From Celoporthe dispersa (taxonomy: Eukaryota; Ascomycota; Sordariomycetes; Diaporthales; Cryphonectriaceae): 64,000 bases of DNA. The notes under the pieces were generated by a model that ran no database searches, was not told the DNA's origin, and saw only the letters and a list, made by a program, of their open reading frames with translations. Shown here piece after piece: positions 42,872 through 54,829 of this stretch (positions are counted from its first letter, which is position 1; every line of letters begins with the position of its first letter). The position numbers and the translations under genes were made by a program. The DNA lies in assembly GCA_016584495.1 (NCBI GenBank), contig WAID01000015.1:930501-994500 (forward strand), written 5' to 3'.

Positions 42872-45800
42872 TTTCGCGGGTCAGACAGACAGCCTCTCGA
42901 AGACAAGTTGTCCAGACAAACGAAGGATCGATCAGTTGGCAAGCCTCACTTTCCCGCAGCCTCTATGACACGAAACTACACAGAAGCAGAAGCGGGAAGA
43001 GAACTCTCACACGCCACACGCGGATGGGGGCAGGCCAGGTCTTAAACACCAAGAGAGAAGGAAAAAAAAGATAAAGAACGACTACGATACAAAGTACCTA
43101 ATATCCTACAAGTTGATCGGCGCGGTAACATTTTATTCCCTCATAACGGAATTGAGCAAACTCTGATTCGCGTGCCCGGTTCTACCGGCTCGCTCTTTCG
43201 GAGCAAAGCCCTTCGCGATCAAGGGATAACATCATACAGTAGTAGCATGTGTTACCTCTAATGGCCCGCCTCGGACCATTTAAACGCGCATGGCCCACCA
43301 GTCGGCCACTCCAGGAACCTCCCAGGGCCTCCTCTGCCCGCGTGAGGCGTCGAAGGAGGGGGAAGGGGCTTTTCCGGTGTAGCCATCTGAACAACAAGCG
43401 TGCGCCAGAGTGCCAGCCTGCTTATGTCGCGCTCTAATGCCGTCGTACCCGCTCGGGCGGTCCTAAAATATTTCCCTCCAGGGTTGGTATCCTTTCTTTT
43501 TTTTTTTTTTTTTGCCTTTTTCCTCTTTTTTTTCTTTCAAAGGGTGCCTGCAGGCCCGGCTGCGCTCTGCCGTGCAGCCTAATACCACAGCACGATAGTG
43601 CAAGTGATCAAGGAAGATGCTGACCACCCAACCCGGTAGATCCGGTGACCGCCTCGGGCTTCTGGCTCAATCTCGGCGTCGCGTGGGCGGCTCAACGGCT
43701 CCACATGGGGGGTGCCGTCATAGCGCTTGGTTTGCAGGTTTCCGGGCCCCACGTCGTGTTGATCCCTAACATTGTTTCCGCATGTTGTTTCCGGGTTCAC
43801 CAGGCCAGCCACCATGCAGCACTACCACAGTCAGCATCAGGCAGACTAGAAACGGCACGAGACCGCCAAGCTCCTCCTCACACATCTTGAGAACAGGAGA
43901 ACACAGGAAGTAGGCAGAATCATGGCAAGGTCTCTGGTTGGCTGAACTACATGACCCTGAAGGACTGTGCCTCTCGGGTCCTTAACTAAGAATACGTAGT
44001 ATGCTTACGCTCACAGACAGAAGCTTAGCCAGAGGCTTGAGAGAATAAAAACTTGGACCTCCGAGCGGCCAATCTCGACTTGGGAATTTGTGACCGAGGC
44101 ACGATCAGATTCCAATCGGTTGTGTGGGCCGTCTTGGTCTAAAAAGCCTCTGGCAGTATCTTGTCTATAGCACGACTCGCGTGTGGCTGGTTATTTTAAT
44201 TCTCTTCTGCTATGTAGGACTCCGAAGGGTCCATCGTTCCTCTAAGAAAGTAATCTGTAAGTGCTGAGCTACGTAAAATCGCGCAGGCGATGCACCCCGA
44301 GGCGGCCGGCACAAGTCTCTAGGGACAGGACGTCATCCTCTGTAAGTACTTTTGATTACATACCACAGCCACGCCTGCATCGGCACCGAGGACGGCCAGC
44401 GGCACACAGTCTTTCTCGTTGCCGCGTGTGGGCAACAAGACACCAAGTTAGAGTTGTGAATTTCCACAAGCTTGAGGTCTTGCATACCCTCCATGCTTTG
44501 TGGACATGCTACGCGGGTATCGACATGCTAACAGTATGTGAATATAACACGAACCAGTCGTTGGAGGTGCTGTGGATCGGAACGGGACGAACCCCGGCCA
44601 GCTTGGCGCAAAAGCTTGTCTCGACCTGCATGTCCGGCAGCGTGGACATTCCTCCATCATAGTAGGGGCTTTTGTCTGCCTCTATACCAAGACCGTCTCA
44701 GCCAAAACGACCCTGACGATGTGTAGTTGCTTGTGAATATATACATAATAGTTACCCATCGCCGCTCCTGTGAAAAGCCTCAGCGAAAAATTCAAACAGA
44801 GCTCATCGCCTGTTTCTTGGAATACCCTGTTCCGAGAAGTAGGAGTTCTATGCGCTTCCATGCGGAGTTCCGCTCCACCTTGGACTATTTTGAGTCAGTG
44901 ACTGGGAAGAGAGAGGTCTGATCGGCTTTCGCTTGACCTACGAATCCTATCTACGCCTTAGACTCATAATAAAGGTGCTCCCCCCCCCCCCTCCTCTCTT
45001 TTTTTTCTTCTCTCTCTCTCTCTCTCAGATACCCTAGCAGCCTAGCAGCCCTAGAGGATGTGAGACCCAGCAATAGAGCTCATGCCTCACAGCAAAATTA
45101 GAACCGGTATACAGACCTATAACACTTGTCTGTAGAAAACAACGAACAAGATCATAGTTGTACCCAAGTCTAAGTCCAGAATCTGCGTCGGGCCCATCGG
45201 AAAACGCGAATCCGCTAGATTACCATAGCAAAGGCGGTCGGCAGCCGGCACCCCGCCGAAAATAGTCGGGTACTTCGTTGGCGGTGAGATGTACACGAAG
45301 AATTGCACCAACGGACGCTTGCCACATTTATCGCGCGCAGTTCAAGCTATGTACCGTCTTGCGTGGTGGATAGGACCCTGAATGTTTGATCCAGACCCCA
45401 AGTCTTACTATGCCGCTGTGGTATTGTGACCACGAAAGAGAAAGAGTGCCGGCTGTGACATAAGTCTTGGCGGGATTGAAGCTCGTGCCTTAGTTCATGC
45501 CCGCCCCGATTATTAATCATGAAGGGAGCCTGTCATGTGCAGTCGTTTTGGCAACGAACTAGTCTTGATCATGAACTTCGTGCGATGCCATCTACTAGAG
45601 TCCTACACACGTTATTCCAAGAGGGTGGTCTCGAAGTAGAAGCACGAGATAGTTGTGTTACTTTTTATGCATGCCGAGCCCGAGCCTGGCAAGTCGGCAC
45701 GTGGCAGGGTCGGCGATTTTCCCGGATAGGTAACTCGCCAGATCCTGAAAGTGACAAGGGGTCTCTGAGTAATCCATCGAAAGGTGTTTACATCGGGCAT

Positions 45801-45957
45801 TGGGTTCAGGCAGGCCTCGACATTGTGGGCATTATCTCCTCATCAAAGATACAGCTCCTGGAAGAATCCTATCAATTATTTCGAGAGCGACCTATCATCC
45901 GCTTGAATATCGACTTCAAGTTGCAGCAATCCAGACGAGCCGCGAATTACATACAAC
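42872..45957. other. 3.1-kb region without a supported gene
   Basis: The right flank of the H+-ATPase should contain its promoter and a long 5' leader. A poly-T tract lies at 43495-43533 and a C12 run followed by T- and CT-rich sequence at 44980-45026. An ORF at 45519-45980 overlaps the next start but has no domain. No gene supported. Confidence 0.4.
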
Positions 45958-47248
45958 ATGAACACGGTGATTCAAGTTGACCCATCGCTTCGAGTACAAG
46001 TTCGGAGAGCGTGCGATACTTGTCACCGGAACAAAGTGAAGTGTATACGCGACCACGAAAGCCAAAACAGATCATGCCAGCGTTGCCAACAGGCCGGAAG
46101 CAGATGTGTGTTCAGCGTCGCGAAGAGAAATAAGAGCCAAAGCCAGGCCAAGCCCAGGGCTCAAGATGCTTTGAAGATCAACAAGAACAACGTCGATATT
46201 AGAATCGAGTCAGCAGCCTCCAAAGATCGAGGTGAGAACTCATGCAATCTGTTGGCAATTTTCTTTTTTCATGGGTGTGAGCTGATATCAACAAGTAATA
46301 CCAGCGCAGGCCGAGAGCATGAATACGACCTCAGCACAGAGCACGTCGAGGCGCTTTGATGGACCGGTCAAGAGATTGGACATTGAAATGACTGGTATCA
46401 GCGACCTGGCTCAGTCGCGTTCAGCGGACACTATATTGTCCTCGTTAGCGGATTCATCGGTAGCTTCGTCCTCACTAGATATCTGCCACGAGATCTTCGC
46501 TTCACTTTGGACGAGTGAAGGTCCAAGGGATGTCCAGCTGTCCGATTCATCGTACGTAGATGGGCTTGATATATCTACGTGGACGGTTAGGATGGCTGGC
46601 CTCCATACCCGCATGACCAAGCATTTGAAGCAAATGCCCAGCGTCAAGTCAGCGACCGGCTCACGGGTCGGCCGGAGAGGAATTCCTCCACCTGAAGGAC
46701 ATCACCTGGACTTGTCAAGTTTCCAGGAAACATCAGAGGAACTGGCTGAGCTTCTTGCGCGAACGTCGGAACAACTACCTCCCAGTCCAAAACAGATGGA
46801 GTATTTGACAGAGTGCAGCCAGCTTGGATCATCATCTCAATCGCTGTCTCTTGACCCAGCATCGGAACTTCTTATGGTTTCTACGTACCTGCGACTCATT
46901 GAGATCTACGATAATCTGTTACGTCGCATACAAGAGCAAGTGATAGAGCGTCGAGAACAGTATGGTGTTTGGGATACCTCTCTTCCCTCCAGCCCAGGTA
47001 ACCACCTTCTTCCGATCATCAGCTTGATCGACTCCAACTTCTCGCGTATTCGGGATCTCATAGAAAAGATATTGTCGCCGAAGGATACATCTGGTTATAG
47101 GGGTGGGTTTGACAGCTTTGGAGGGCTGACATTGGTACTCGTGCCGGATCTGGCTGTGCAAGCCATCCGTGTGCGAGAGGCGGCGATTTCCTCACTCCTA
47201 AGTGATATCAGACAGAACATGTCATACGACGACCGTGTGTCCGCATAA
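45958..47248 (+). CDS. Zn2Cys6 transcription factor (aflatoxin-regulator type)
   Basis: Two exons, 45958-46231 and 46296-47248, 408 residues. The zinc cluster is near the N-terminus: RRACDTCHRNKVKC then SCQRCQQAGSRC, followed by a basic linker KRNKSQSQAKPR. The C-terminal half has a helical stretch LLMVSTYLRLIEIYDNLLRRIQEQV that resembles the regulatory region of AflR-like fungal factors. The intron acceptor at 46295 restores a continuous frame; a second acceptor a few bases later is possible only out of phase. The gene stands alone with no biosynthetic genes nearby, so its targets are unknown. Confidence 0.85.
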
Positions 47249-50200
47249 GGGTGCAACATTTGAGGAATAGGAGATTATACGGAGAGTCATTCTCTCTTTG
47301 AGCAAATATAATCATCTACTGCTCAGGGGCATCTTGCTGCCGGAAGAGTGTTGACTCCGCAATGGTCTTTTGCAATTCATATATTCACTTTCAATTGTCA
47401 AACGTTATCGAGACAAAAAAATTCAAAGGGTAATATATAAGTCAAATGATAGTGGAGGTTGGTTGATCTCTGTTTATCATTTACATCTGCCCAGCTGACT
47501 TGAAGAATACAAACGCAATTCCACATTGTGAGCTGTTCAAAATTGTGTTTTCTTCTGTTGCCCCCAAGGTCAATATCATTGGAATTCATTCCCTTCACTT
47601 TCCGTTCTCACTGCTGTCTAACTATAGCTCTTACATGTCTTGAAGCCCCATTCCTTTTTGACATAGTCATGTCTATTCTCGACCCTGGATGTTTGTTTGT
47701 TCTATTCAGGGCCGGTGCGAGAAAAGCAATGCGTAGCATATCCTCTGTAAAACCCTCCTGAGGATATGGGACTCGCCGGGCCAAACCAAGACTTAGGTCC
47801 TCGACTTATTCAGCGACTCGAAGCAGATCAACAGCGAGAGCTGCGCCGTCTGATTGCTCCAATCTGCGCCTCCGTATGCGAGTAGTGCTTGATAAATAGG
47901 AAAAGGAGGGAATTCCACAAGTCTTAGGCCGAAGGCACTGCTTCGTGTTGTCAGTGAGGCAGTTGTGTCGACCGCCAGTAGCGGCAAATGTGTTTTTGTT
48001 TTCTTCTCCTCTCTCCCTTCTCCTTCTATCCCCTTCCCCTTTTCTTTCCTTCCCCTTACCAAATGCCCTCCCCATCCTCACCCTTCCTCCGTCTCCCAAA
48101 TCTTTTCTTCCTCGATACTATCTTCTTCGTCCTATTCATCATCTTTGCTCTCTTCTTCCTCATCTCCTTCTGTGCGAGGGCCAGTGAGTCACTGGCCTGG
48201 GGCCGTGCACGGCCCTGCCAGCCAGCAGCCACCACCTAGATAGCCTCAGCCAGATTAGCTGGCAGACTCTCTTTCTTTCCTTCTCTTCTGTAGCGCATAT
48301 TCATTTCTTTCCCTCAGAGTTCACACACCTTCTCCCTTAGCCATCGCGGCCCTTGCTTTGCCTTTCCAGCCCTTCGAGCAGCATCGCTTAAAGATCTTCG
48401 TAGCTTTCAGAAACTTTCGGAAAGCCTTAGAGATTTTCCAAAATGCTCTTCGAACACTGCCTCTTTTCCCTGCATGTCTTAGGCAAGCACTTTGGCTTTA
48501 GGTTAAGCTAATGCTATTTTGAAGAGGATTGTTGGCAATGGTCGGTGTTTCCATGAACTACGAATTGATGAACGAAGAGTGCCGAGTGCTTATGTTAAGC
48601 CTAGCGTACCCCCGTATTCCTTTGGAATCCGGATGAAAGTGTCGCGCAGCCTATCTACCAGCGCTAAAACAAACAAGTAGCCGAAGTTTTAGTTCTAGTT
48701 CTTCTTGAGCTGTCTATCTTACACAATATCGTTCCTGCTAGACATGAATCTGTATGAGCTTGATTTCCAGCGCCATAGCTCTCAGGGGTCTCATGGGTAA
48801 TTTGAGGAGAACGTCAAGAGGTTGTTATGGCAGGGGCCAAGAGTGTCGACTTCCATCCGGACCTTTTAAATTGATGGCGTTCGTGTTAACCCATTGGAAA
48901 TTTCAAGCTTCAATGTTCCCCGTCCTGTCTTGAACGCGACCGAGTTGACAAATCTTGATAAGAAGTGATATGTGAGGTCACTCAATGCCAAGTATTGATG
49001 ACCACGATTAGTTACCTTCATAATATAAATGAGATGTATAATATCAATATGTAATACAAACACTTAGTAAATTCTGTTTCTTTTGCTATTCTTTCCTTTT
49101 TTTTTTTGTGTGTGTGGTCTTTAATTGGTGCAGGCAGTACAACGGATGGTGTAGCAGATGGATGGCGCAGCCTCGTTGGCAAGGCTGACGTGTCACACAC
49201 ACGCCGCAATCTTAGCATTTGCGGATTACGGCTGACCATCGAACCTAAATCCTCATTCGGATTGTATTAATTCGATCAATGCCTCTAATATATTGATGGA
49301 TTGCCTCAAATTGCATTCAGCATGGGGCGTGCAAGGTAGTCAGGGCTTTCCTCCCTTTGTCTTGGAAAGGGTGCTCACAATCCTCATTGCTAACCCAGAT
49401 ACGTCAAAATCTATTTCCGTGCTCCATGGCCACCTCAGGCCGTAGCAGCATGAGATGCTGCCACGTATCAGTATCACCAGTAAGTTTAGCGATCATGACT
49501 TGGATATACACAAGGGTTGGGCGTCAGGGCGCTGCTGAGACTTCGCTCCCCCTCTCCTCCTTTTCGGAGCTTTGAACCATTTTGATGATCAACGACTAAT
49601 TAATTGTGAATGGCGGTGGATCTTCGGTGCAGTTTCATTAATTTTTCTTTTTCCCTTTTGCACAGCCCAAGCACCAGGGGTGCTGCTCATTGAGATGTTC
49701 TTGGGTGAGGCCCTCGGCCGTCTCCACTTTGAAATTTATTTATACCCAAGGCTCCAAAAGTGAGTCAAACCCGAAGATACGAAACACACCAAGACGGCAT
49801 GTGCTTCTAGAAAGGGCCGAAGAACAAGAAGCACATGTTTGTTTCCGTGTGTGCCCAGCAGAAGTAAAGGAGGAAAGTAATTTCATTACCAACGCCTCTT
49901 CCGGCCTCCCGGATGATCTGTACTCCTTCCAGCATAGTAAGCCGGCAGCCTCGCCCTGGTCTGTCAACGGCACCCTCATCTCGGTATTGAATCAGTTAGG
50001 AACGCCACCCCAGCGACTCGTCACCAGAAACGTGCAGTACTGTGTGAATCTCTCCTGGGATTGTCACGAATATTGGTGGAAATAGACTGAAGAGAAGAAG
50101 GAAAAAAAAAAGGGGGGGGGTTGGTGTTCGGTTCTTCTCAGGGATAGTCCTGGTCTAGACTTCGTAAGCTTCCATTTTCGAAGCTTCCATCCTTGGACTT

Positions 50201-52780
50201 AAAGCGGCCGGGGTCGAGCTTTAACATTTGACATGGTATTGTTCACATTTCCATAGCACAAGTGTTGCCACAGATACTGTGGCCGTCGTCCTAGAACCGG
50301 GATTTTCCGAGCATATCCAACGGAAACACGCCGGGAAATTTGCTGTCTGCTTCTTTTCAGTATCTTGCTGATATGCAATAACCTTTGAAAGGGGACACGA
50401 GGTTTAATTGAATCGGTAGGCTTTGGTCCTCCTCTGTTCCCGCGGATGTGATCGAACCATATCGCCGCTATCCTCTCCCGTGCGTGAATCGTGCACGAGC
50501 GTGCAAATCTTCACGGGCACGTCCTATCAACATCCGAGATCGACTCACGGTTCACCAGAGGGAGCGTGAACGTGAGTGTGTACTATGGTCGAACAAAAGA
50601 GAGTTCCGCGGGGGACCACACCTCGGGCCAGTGCATGCAGAGTCAGCACCTCGTGCGGGTCCACTCACTCTTCACCGGGACCAAAACCCGTCCCACCTCT
50701 GGTGGAGCTGGAGTGCAACCCACTCCCCATTATCCACCACCGCTACACCGATGAGGCCACCCTACCCAAGGTTTTCCCAACCACCCCAGCCCATGCAATG
50801 CAGCTGGGCGGGTACGGGCCAGGGTTGTCGTGGCAGCGGTGTCACGGACGTGGGGGAGAAGAAAATCGGTCTGCCAGGCTGCCAGGCTTGCATAACGCTT
50901 GTGGCTGCTTGCTGCTTGCTGCTGCACCTCGATGGAGACGGGCTGGTGTGCAGTGTGCGCTGTGCGCGCCTCACACGAAACAGCCGCCGGAGCCCCTTCG
51001 AAGAGGGTGGGAAGCAAGGCGACAAACAATCAGGTTATGAGATCATAAGAAGACCACCAAGCACAGGAACTGACTTGCTTGAAGAATTTTTCTGTCGGGT
51101 TTCGTCAGAAGGAATCTGCCCACTTTTTTTTTCTTTCTCTTCTGTTCTATCCTTTCCTTCCTGTCCGCCCATCCCCCCCCGGTCTTTCACCAACCACCCT
51201 CCCCTGTTCCGAGTCAGTCCGGGTTTCTTGCCTTCTTCACTCTCCCTGCTAGATCGACGTTGCGTTCGCCTCGCTTGCTTATCAACTCACCTTGTCCTCC
51301 CTCACCTTGACAAACCCTCCCCCGGCTTCCGTCCCTACTCGGTGAGTAGGCCCGGGAGAGCCCTTGTTTACTTTCTCTCGTCCGCTCTTCCGCACAGTGA
51401 GAACCGTTTTGATCTACCATTTACCTCGGAATCACCGGTGACTGGGATGCTTCGGACGACAACGGGCCATTGTTCCGGTACCAGAGTAACGAGGGATAGA
51501 TTGTAGAAGGAAAAAGAAAAAAAAATTGACACCGCGGGCAAAGATTTGCGGACTGAGAAATTAGATGAAGAAAGGGAAAAAATTGAAGTTTATCCTCGTA
51601 GAAGGTTTAGACAAGGTACGTACCATAGTAGGGAGCCACACTTCCTCGGGTCCGAGGAAAGTGTTTCATGGTGGTTGCCATTGGGCAGAAGTGCGTTTTT
51701 CCCATCTTCTTGTCACCTTTGAGGGGGGAGGGGTGGATTTTTTTTTCTTGGTGGCCGGAGAATTTTCTACTCGGGTTGGTGAGCCGATTTGCAGCTCCAG
51801 CTCTGCAGAGAAAATCGTGACGTGGTCTTGCCTTGCATGCTGCAGCTAGTGTTCATGCAGCTCTAACGTCTCACTGCGTCGCATGCATGGCTGGGTCGAG
51901 GCGAATCAAGGTTGCAGCTGGCCATGGGGGGCGGCACTGGTGAAGCTCACCGACAAAACACCCAACCCCGTTTTCGGCCATGAACTCCGGAAGGAATCAC
52001 CACGGTCTTTTGTCCTTTCTTCCCTTTCTTTTTCCTTCAGAACACCAGAATGTTACGCAGAGTGAGCAGAGAGTTTAATGTGAAGACAAAATGTAATCAT
52101 TATTAGTACATTCTATTTTGATGGTCCTCCGTCCGCCCGGCGGTTTTCCCTTTGTCCCAACTGAGAATGGTATCGTTGATATCAATAATAAGAAAAAACA
52201 AAGACCAAAAAAAAGAGAGAGAGATTCAAGGAGATTTTTAAATCATCAAAACGTGTCGTAGTCATAAATGCAAAGCCGCAAACTTTTTTTCCCTGACCTC
52301 CGGAAATCCGTTGACAGAATCATGCAGAGTGGTGGTGGTGGTACAGTTCGTTGTTGAAAGAGAGAAAACCAGATCAAAACAATTGAGCGCAGACAAGAAT
52401 AAACGCAGACGCATAAATGGGTATAAGACCGCAGAGAAACAAAAAAGCAAGAACGCCTGTCTGTGTCCTGAATCAATAAATGCAGTGCCGTAAACCAACA
52501 TTCAGGATTCGAGACCTCGACAGTAAGCCAAAAAGAAAGAAAAAGATTGCCAGCAGAACGATGAGACGGTATCATAAAAATGAGACAATAAGGGAAAGAG
52601 CAATGACCAGAGAACCATGCCGGATTAAATAGTTCGTAGATGGTAAAGTTGTTGTTTGTTGTTTTTCTTGAGCGAGATGGAGACGATTTGTTGATAGGAG
52701 ATGGAGCACGCAAGGAAATCGGAAGAGTGAAGATGATGGTGGGTACCGCCCGTGGGTGGCGGCAGCGGTGGTGGCAGCGT
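47249..52780. other. 5.5-kb region without a convincing gene
   Basis: Contains several pyrimidine-rich tracts (47990-48170, 51120-51330), which in filamentous fungi often mark promoters or 5' leaders. The longest open frame is 50448-51506 (+, 352 codons); its composition, overlapping frames on both strands and lack of domains make it doubtful. Region 52190-52650 is A-rich 3' flank of the BTB gene. Confidence 0.4.
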
Positions 52781-53767
52781 CTAGAAGCGGCCCTGTGTCG
52801 TGCCACGGGGGCTGGTAACGTCATCGACATGGTTGCTGAGGGCGACGAAGAGGTCGAAGAAGAGCTGGCTGCCTCCGTTGAACATCTCAGCCTGCATGGT
52901 GCCGCTGCGCTTGAAGGTGTTGCGGCTGCGGATGATGAGGGCGAGGTAGTGTGCGCGCAGCTTCGAGTCATTGTCGGATGTGTTGGCATAGGCGTATCGG
53001 GCAGAAAGGAGGATGGTGTTGCACTGGACACCGGTGCCTGTCTCGTCATGTGAGTCATTGGTCCTGTTTGGTGTGGCTGAGGCTTACTGGGTGTGGAAGG
53101 TGTGTGTGAGTGGGTTCTCTTGACTTACGGAGTCCTTGCTTGCGCAGGGCGATGCGCTTCAGCTCATCCAGGCCGTACTTCTCGCCAGCACAGTAGATGA
53201 CGGTGTCCTTGAGCACCTCGCCCTTGATCCCGTGGAGCTCGACCGTGGCCGCGTCGTTGCTCTCGATCTCCCAGGCGTCGCGGCGCTTGTTGTGGACGAG
53301 GCGGGGGAGTAGTCGCCCTTGTACAGGTACTCGAGGATGGAGGAGAGGACCTCGGGGTCCTCATCCGGGAGGGCGATACGCTTGCTGGAGGACTCCATGT
53401 ACTGCTTCCTCAGGACCGTGCCGAAGTAGGGCGACTTGGCCAGCACATCCTCGTGGGCCGCGAATATCCTGTGCTCAGGACCGACGACGAGCGTGACGAT
53501 GGGAGAGTTGCTGCAGGAAGGGGGGAGTGGTGTGTTAGCACGGAAGCCTGTGGAGCTTGCCTGTCAGAGAAAGAGAGTTGTGACCCACCTGCCAGTAGAA
53601 TCCACCAGCGTGTTGGTAGATGGTGCAATCGAAGGCCGGCGGCGAGTCGACGCAACAGATGGTCGACGCTTTGAGACTCCGGAGTCCCTGACGGATGCCG
53701 TTGGTGGTGGCTTCACAGACTTGACAGAGGCCTGAGAGACACTCTGCTTCCTTCCTCGGCCGAACAT
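52781..53767 (-). CDS. BTB/POZ domain protein (frame break)
   Basis: Three exons on the minus strand: 53767-53589, 53510-53129 and, with less sure acceptor, 53076-52781; about 285 residues. A basic Ser-rich N-terminus (RRPSVASTRRRPSIAPS) precedes the BTB fold: SPIVTLVVGPEHRIFAAHED, LAKSPYFGTVLRKQYMESS, ILEYLYKGDY. The C-terminal part has ALRKQGL, then ARYAYANTSDNDSKLRAHYL and FFDLFVALSNHVDDV, as in a group of fungal BTB proteins of unknown role. A frame break lies at the G5 run 53303-53307 (plus strand): GDYSP must gain one base to continue as RLVHNKRRDAWEIE. BTB proteins commonly dimerise and may act as cullin-3 adaptors, but no such role is shown here. Confidence 0.82.
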
Positions 53768-54829
53768 TTTTGTAGATTTTTTCTTCTTCTTTTTCTGTCG
53801 GTGTGTTCACTCAAAATGCAAGACAGTGGTATCGCGGTGGGTATCGAAATTCGTTCCAAACAGCAGTGATATTTCGTGACGGGGAAAAATCAAGACACGA
53901 AAGAAACCCAGAAAAGGAAAATCCAACAAACCGGTAATATGATGATGAGCAAGAACAAGAGGGACAAGACGCATGGCTCGGGGTCGTGGACACAGCTGAA
54001 GATTATATATCTATCACCGCGTAGTCTGTGCTTTCGCCTACCTCGCCTATGCCCTTGAAAAGCACAGGCGGTGACAGGCAACGGGGGCGCTTGCGAACTC
54101 GAGAAGGGGTGGGGCGTATGACGACCCACCTCATGTGCCCCATAGTAGGGAGCAAGGGTGATGAGTATGTACAAGGGAAGGGTGGGTGGAGCGCATGCAC
54201 GTGCGTTCGTCGACGCCAATCGAGTCGGGTCGGGCTTGTGAACATGCTGAAGACGGGGGACTTAGGAGCTTGGGCAAGGGGCCACACCACGTAATTTTGT
54301 TTCATCAGTTGGGCAGGAAGGGAGCAGGACGAGCCGGGGAGGCGCCGGTAGGGCGCCGCACGCCTGCTGCGAGCACAAGACGGTGAGCCGGCGAGATGGT
54401 CAAGTGCGGCGGTTAGATTGTCATTGCTGCTGTGATTGCTGGGATTTGGGATTTTTTTGTGGTTTTTGGTTGGGGACGAGGGAGCGACGGAGGTCGAGCA
54501 AGGAAGTGCAGAATTTTTCTCGTCCTCCAATCTCCCGCGAAATCACGGCCCACGGCCGCCCCGTGCATGCGAGAGGGCTTCCACTTCTGGCCCAGCGCTC
54601 CGGGTAAAGATGGGGCCATGGATCCCAGTGGGGCCACAGTAGAGAAGAACGGTGAGACCACCCAGGGGGCCTTGTTGCGGCCTGAGTTTCCGGAATCCGG
54701 AAGACCTCAAAAGCCCATGTGGCACCGGGGTGCATGCTCCTGTCATCTTGCCCAGCGCCTCTGGTGACTCCCTTGACCTCCCTCCTCTTTCCGCCCGCGG
54801 GTGCATGAACGACGCCACCCCGAGCCATT
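53768..54829. other. 1.1-kb intergenic region
   Basis: Upstream of the BTB gene and downstream of ERG24. GC-rich in places with many overlapping short ORFs on both strands, none with domain features. Confidence 0.4.

Noticed and set aside
45519..45980. 153-codon ORF overlapping the start of the second Zn2Cys6 gene
   Set aside because: Overlaps the well-supported ATG in another frame and shows no domain; probably chance.
50448..51506. 352-codon open frame
   Set aside because: No domain, low-complexity Pro/Ser/Arg composition, overlapping long frames on both strands, pyrimidine tracts inside. Kept only as a note, not as a gene.
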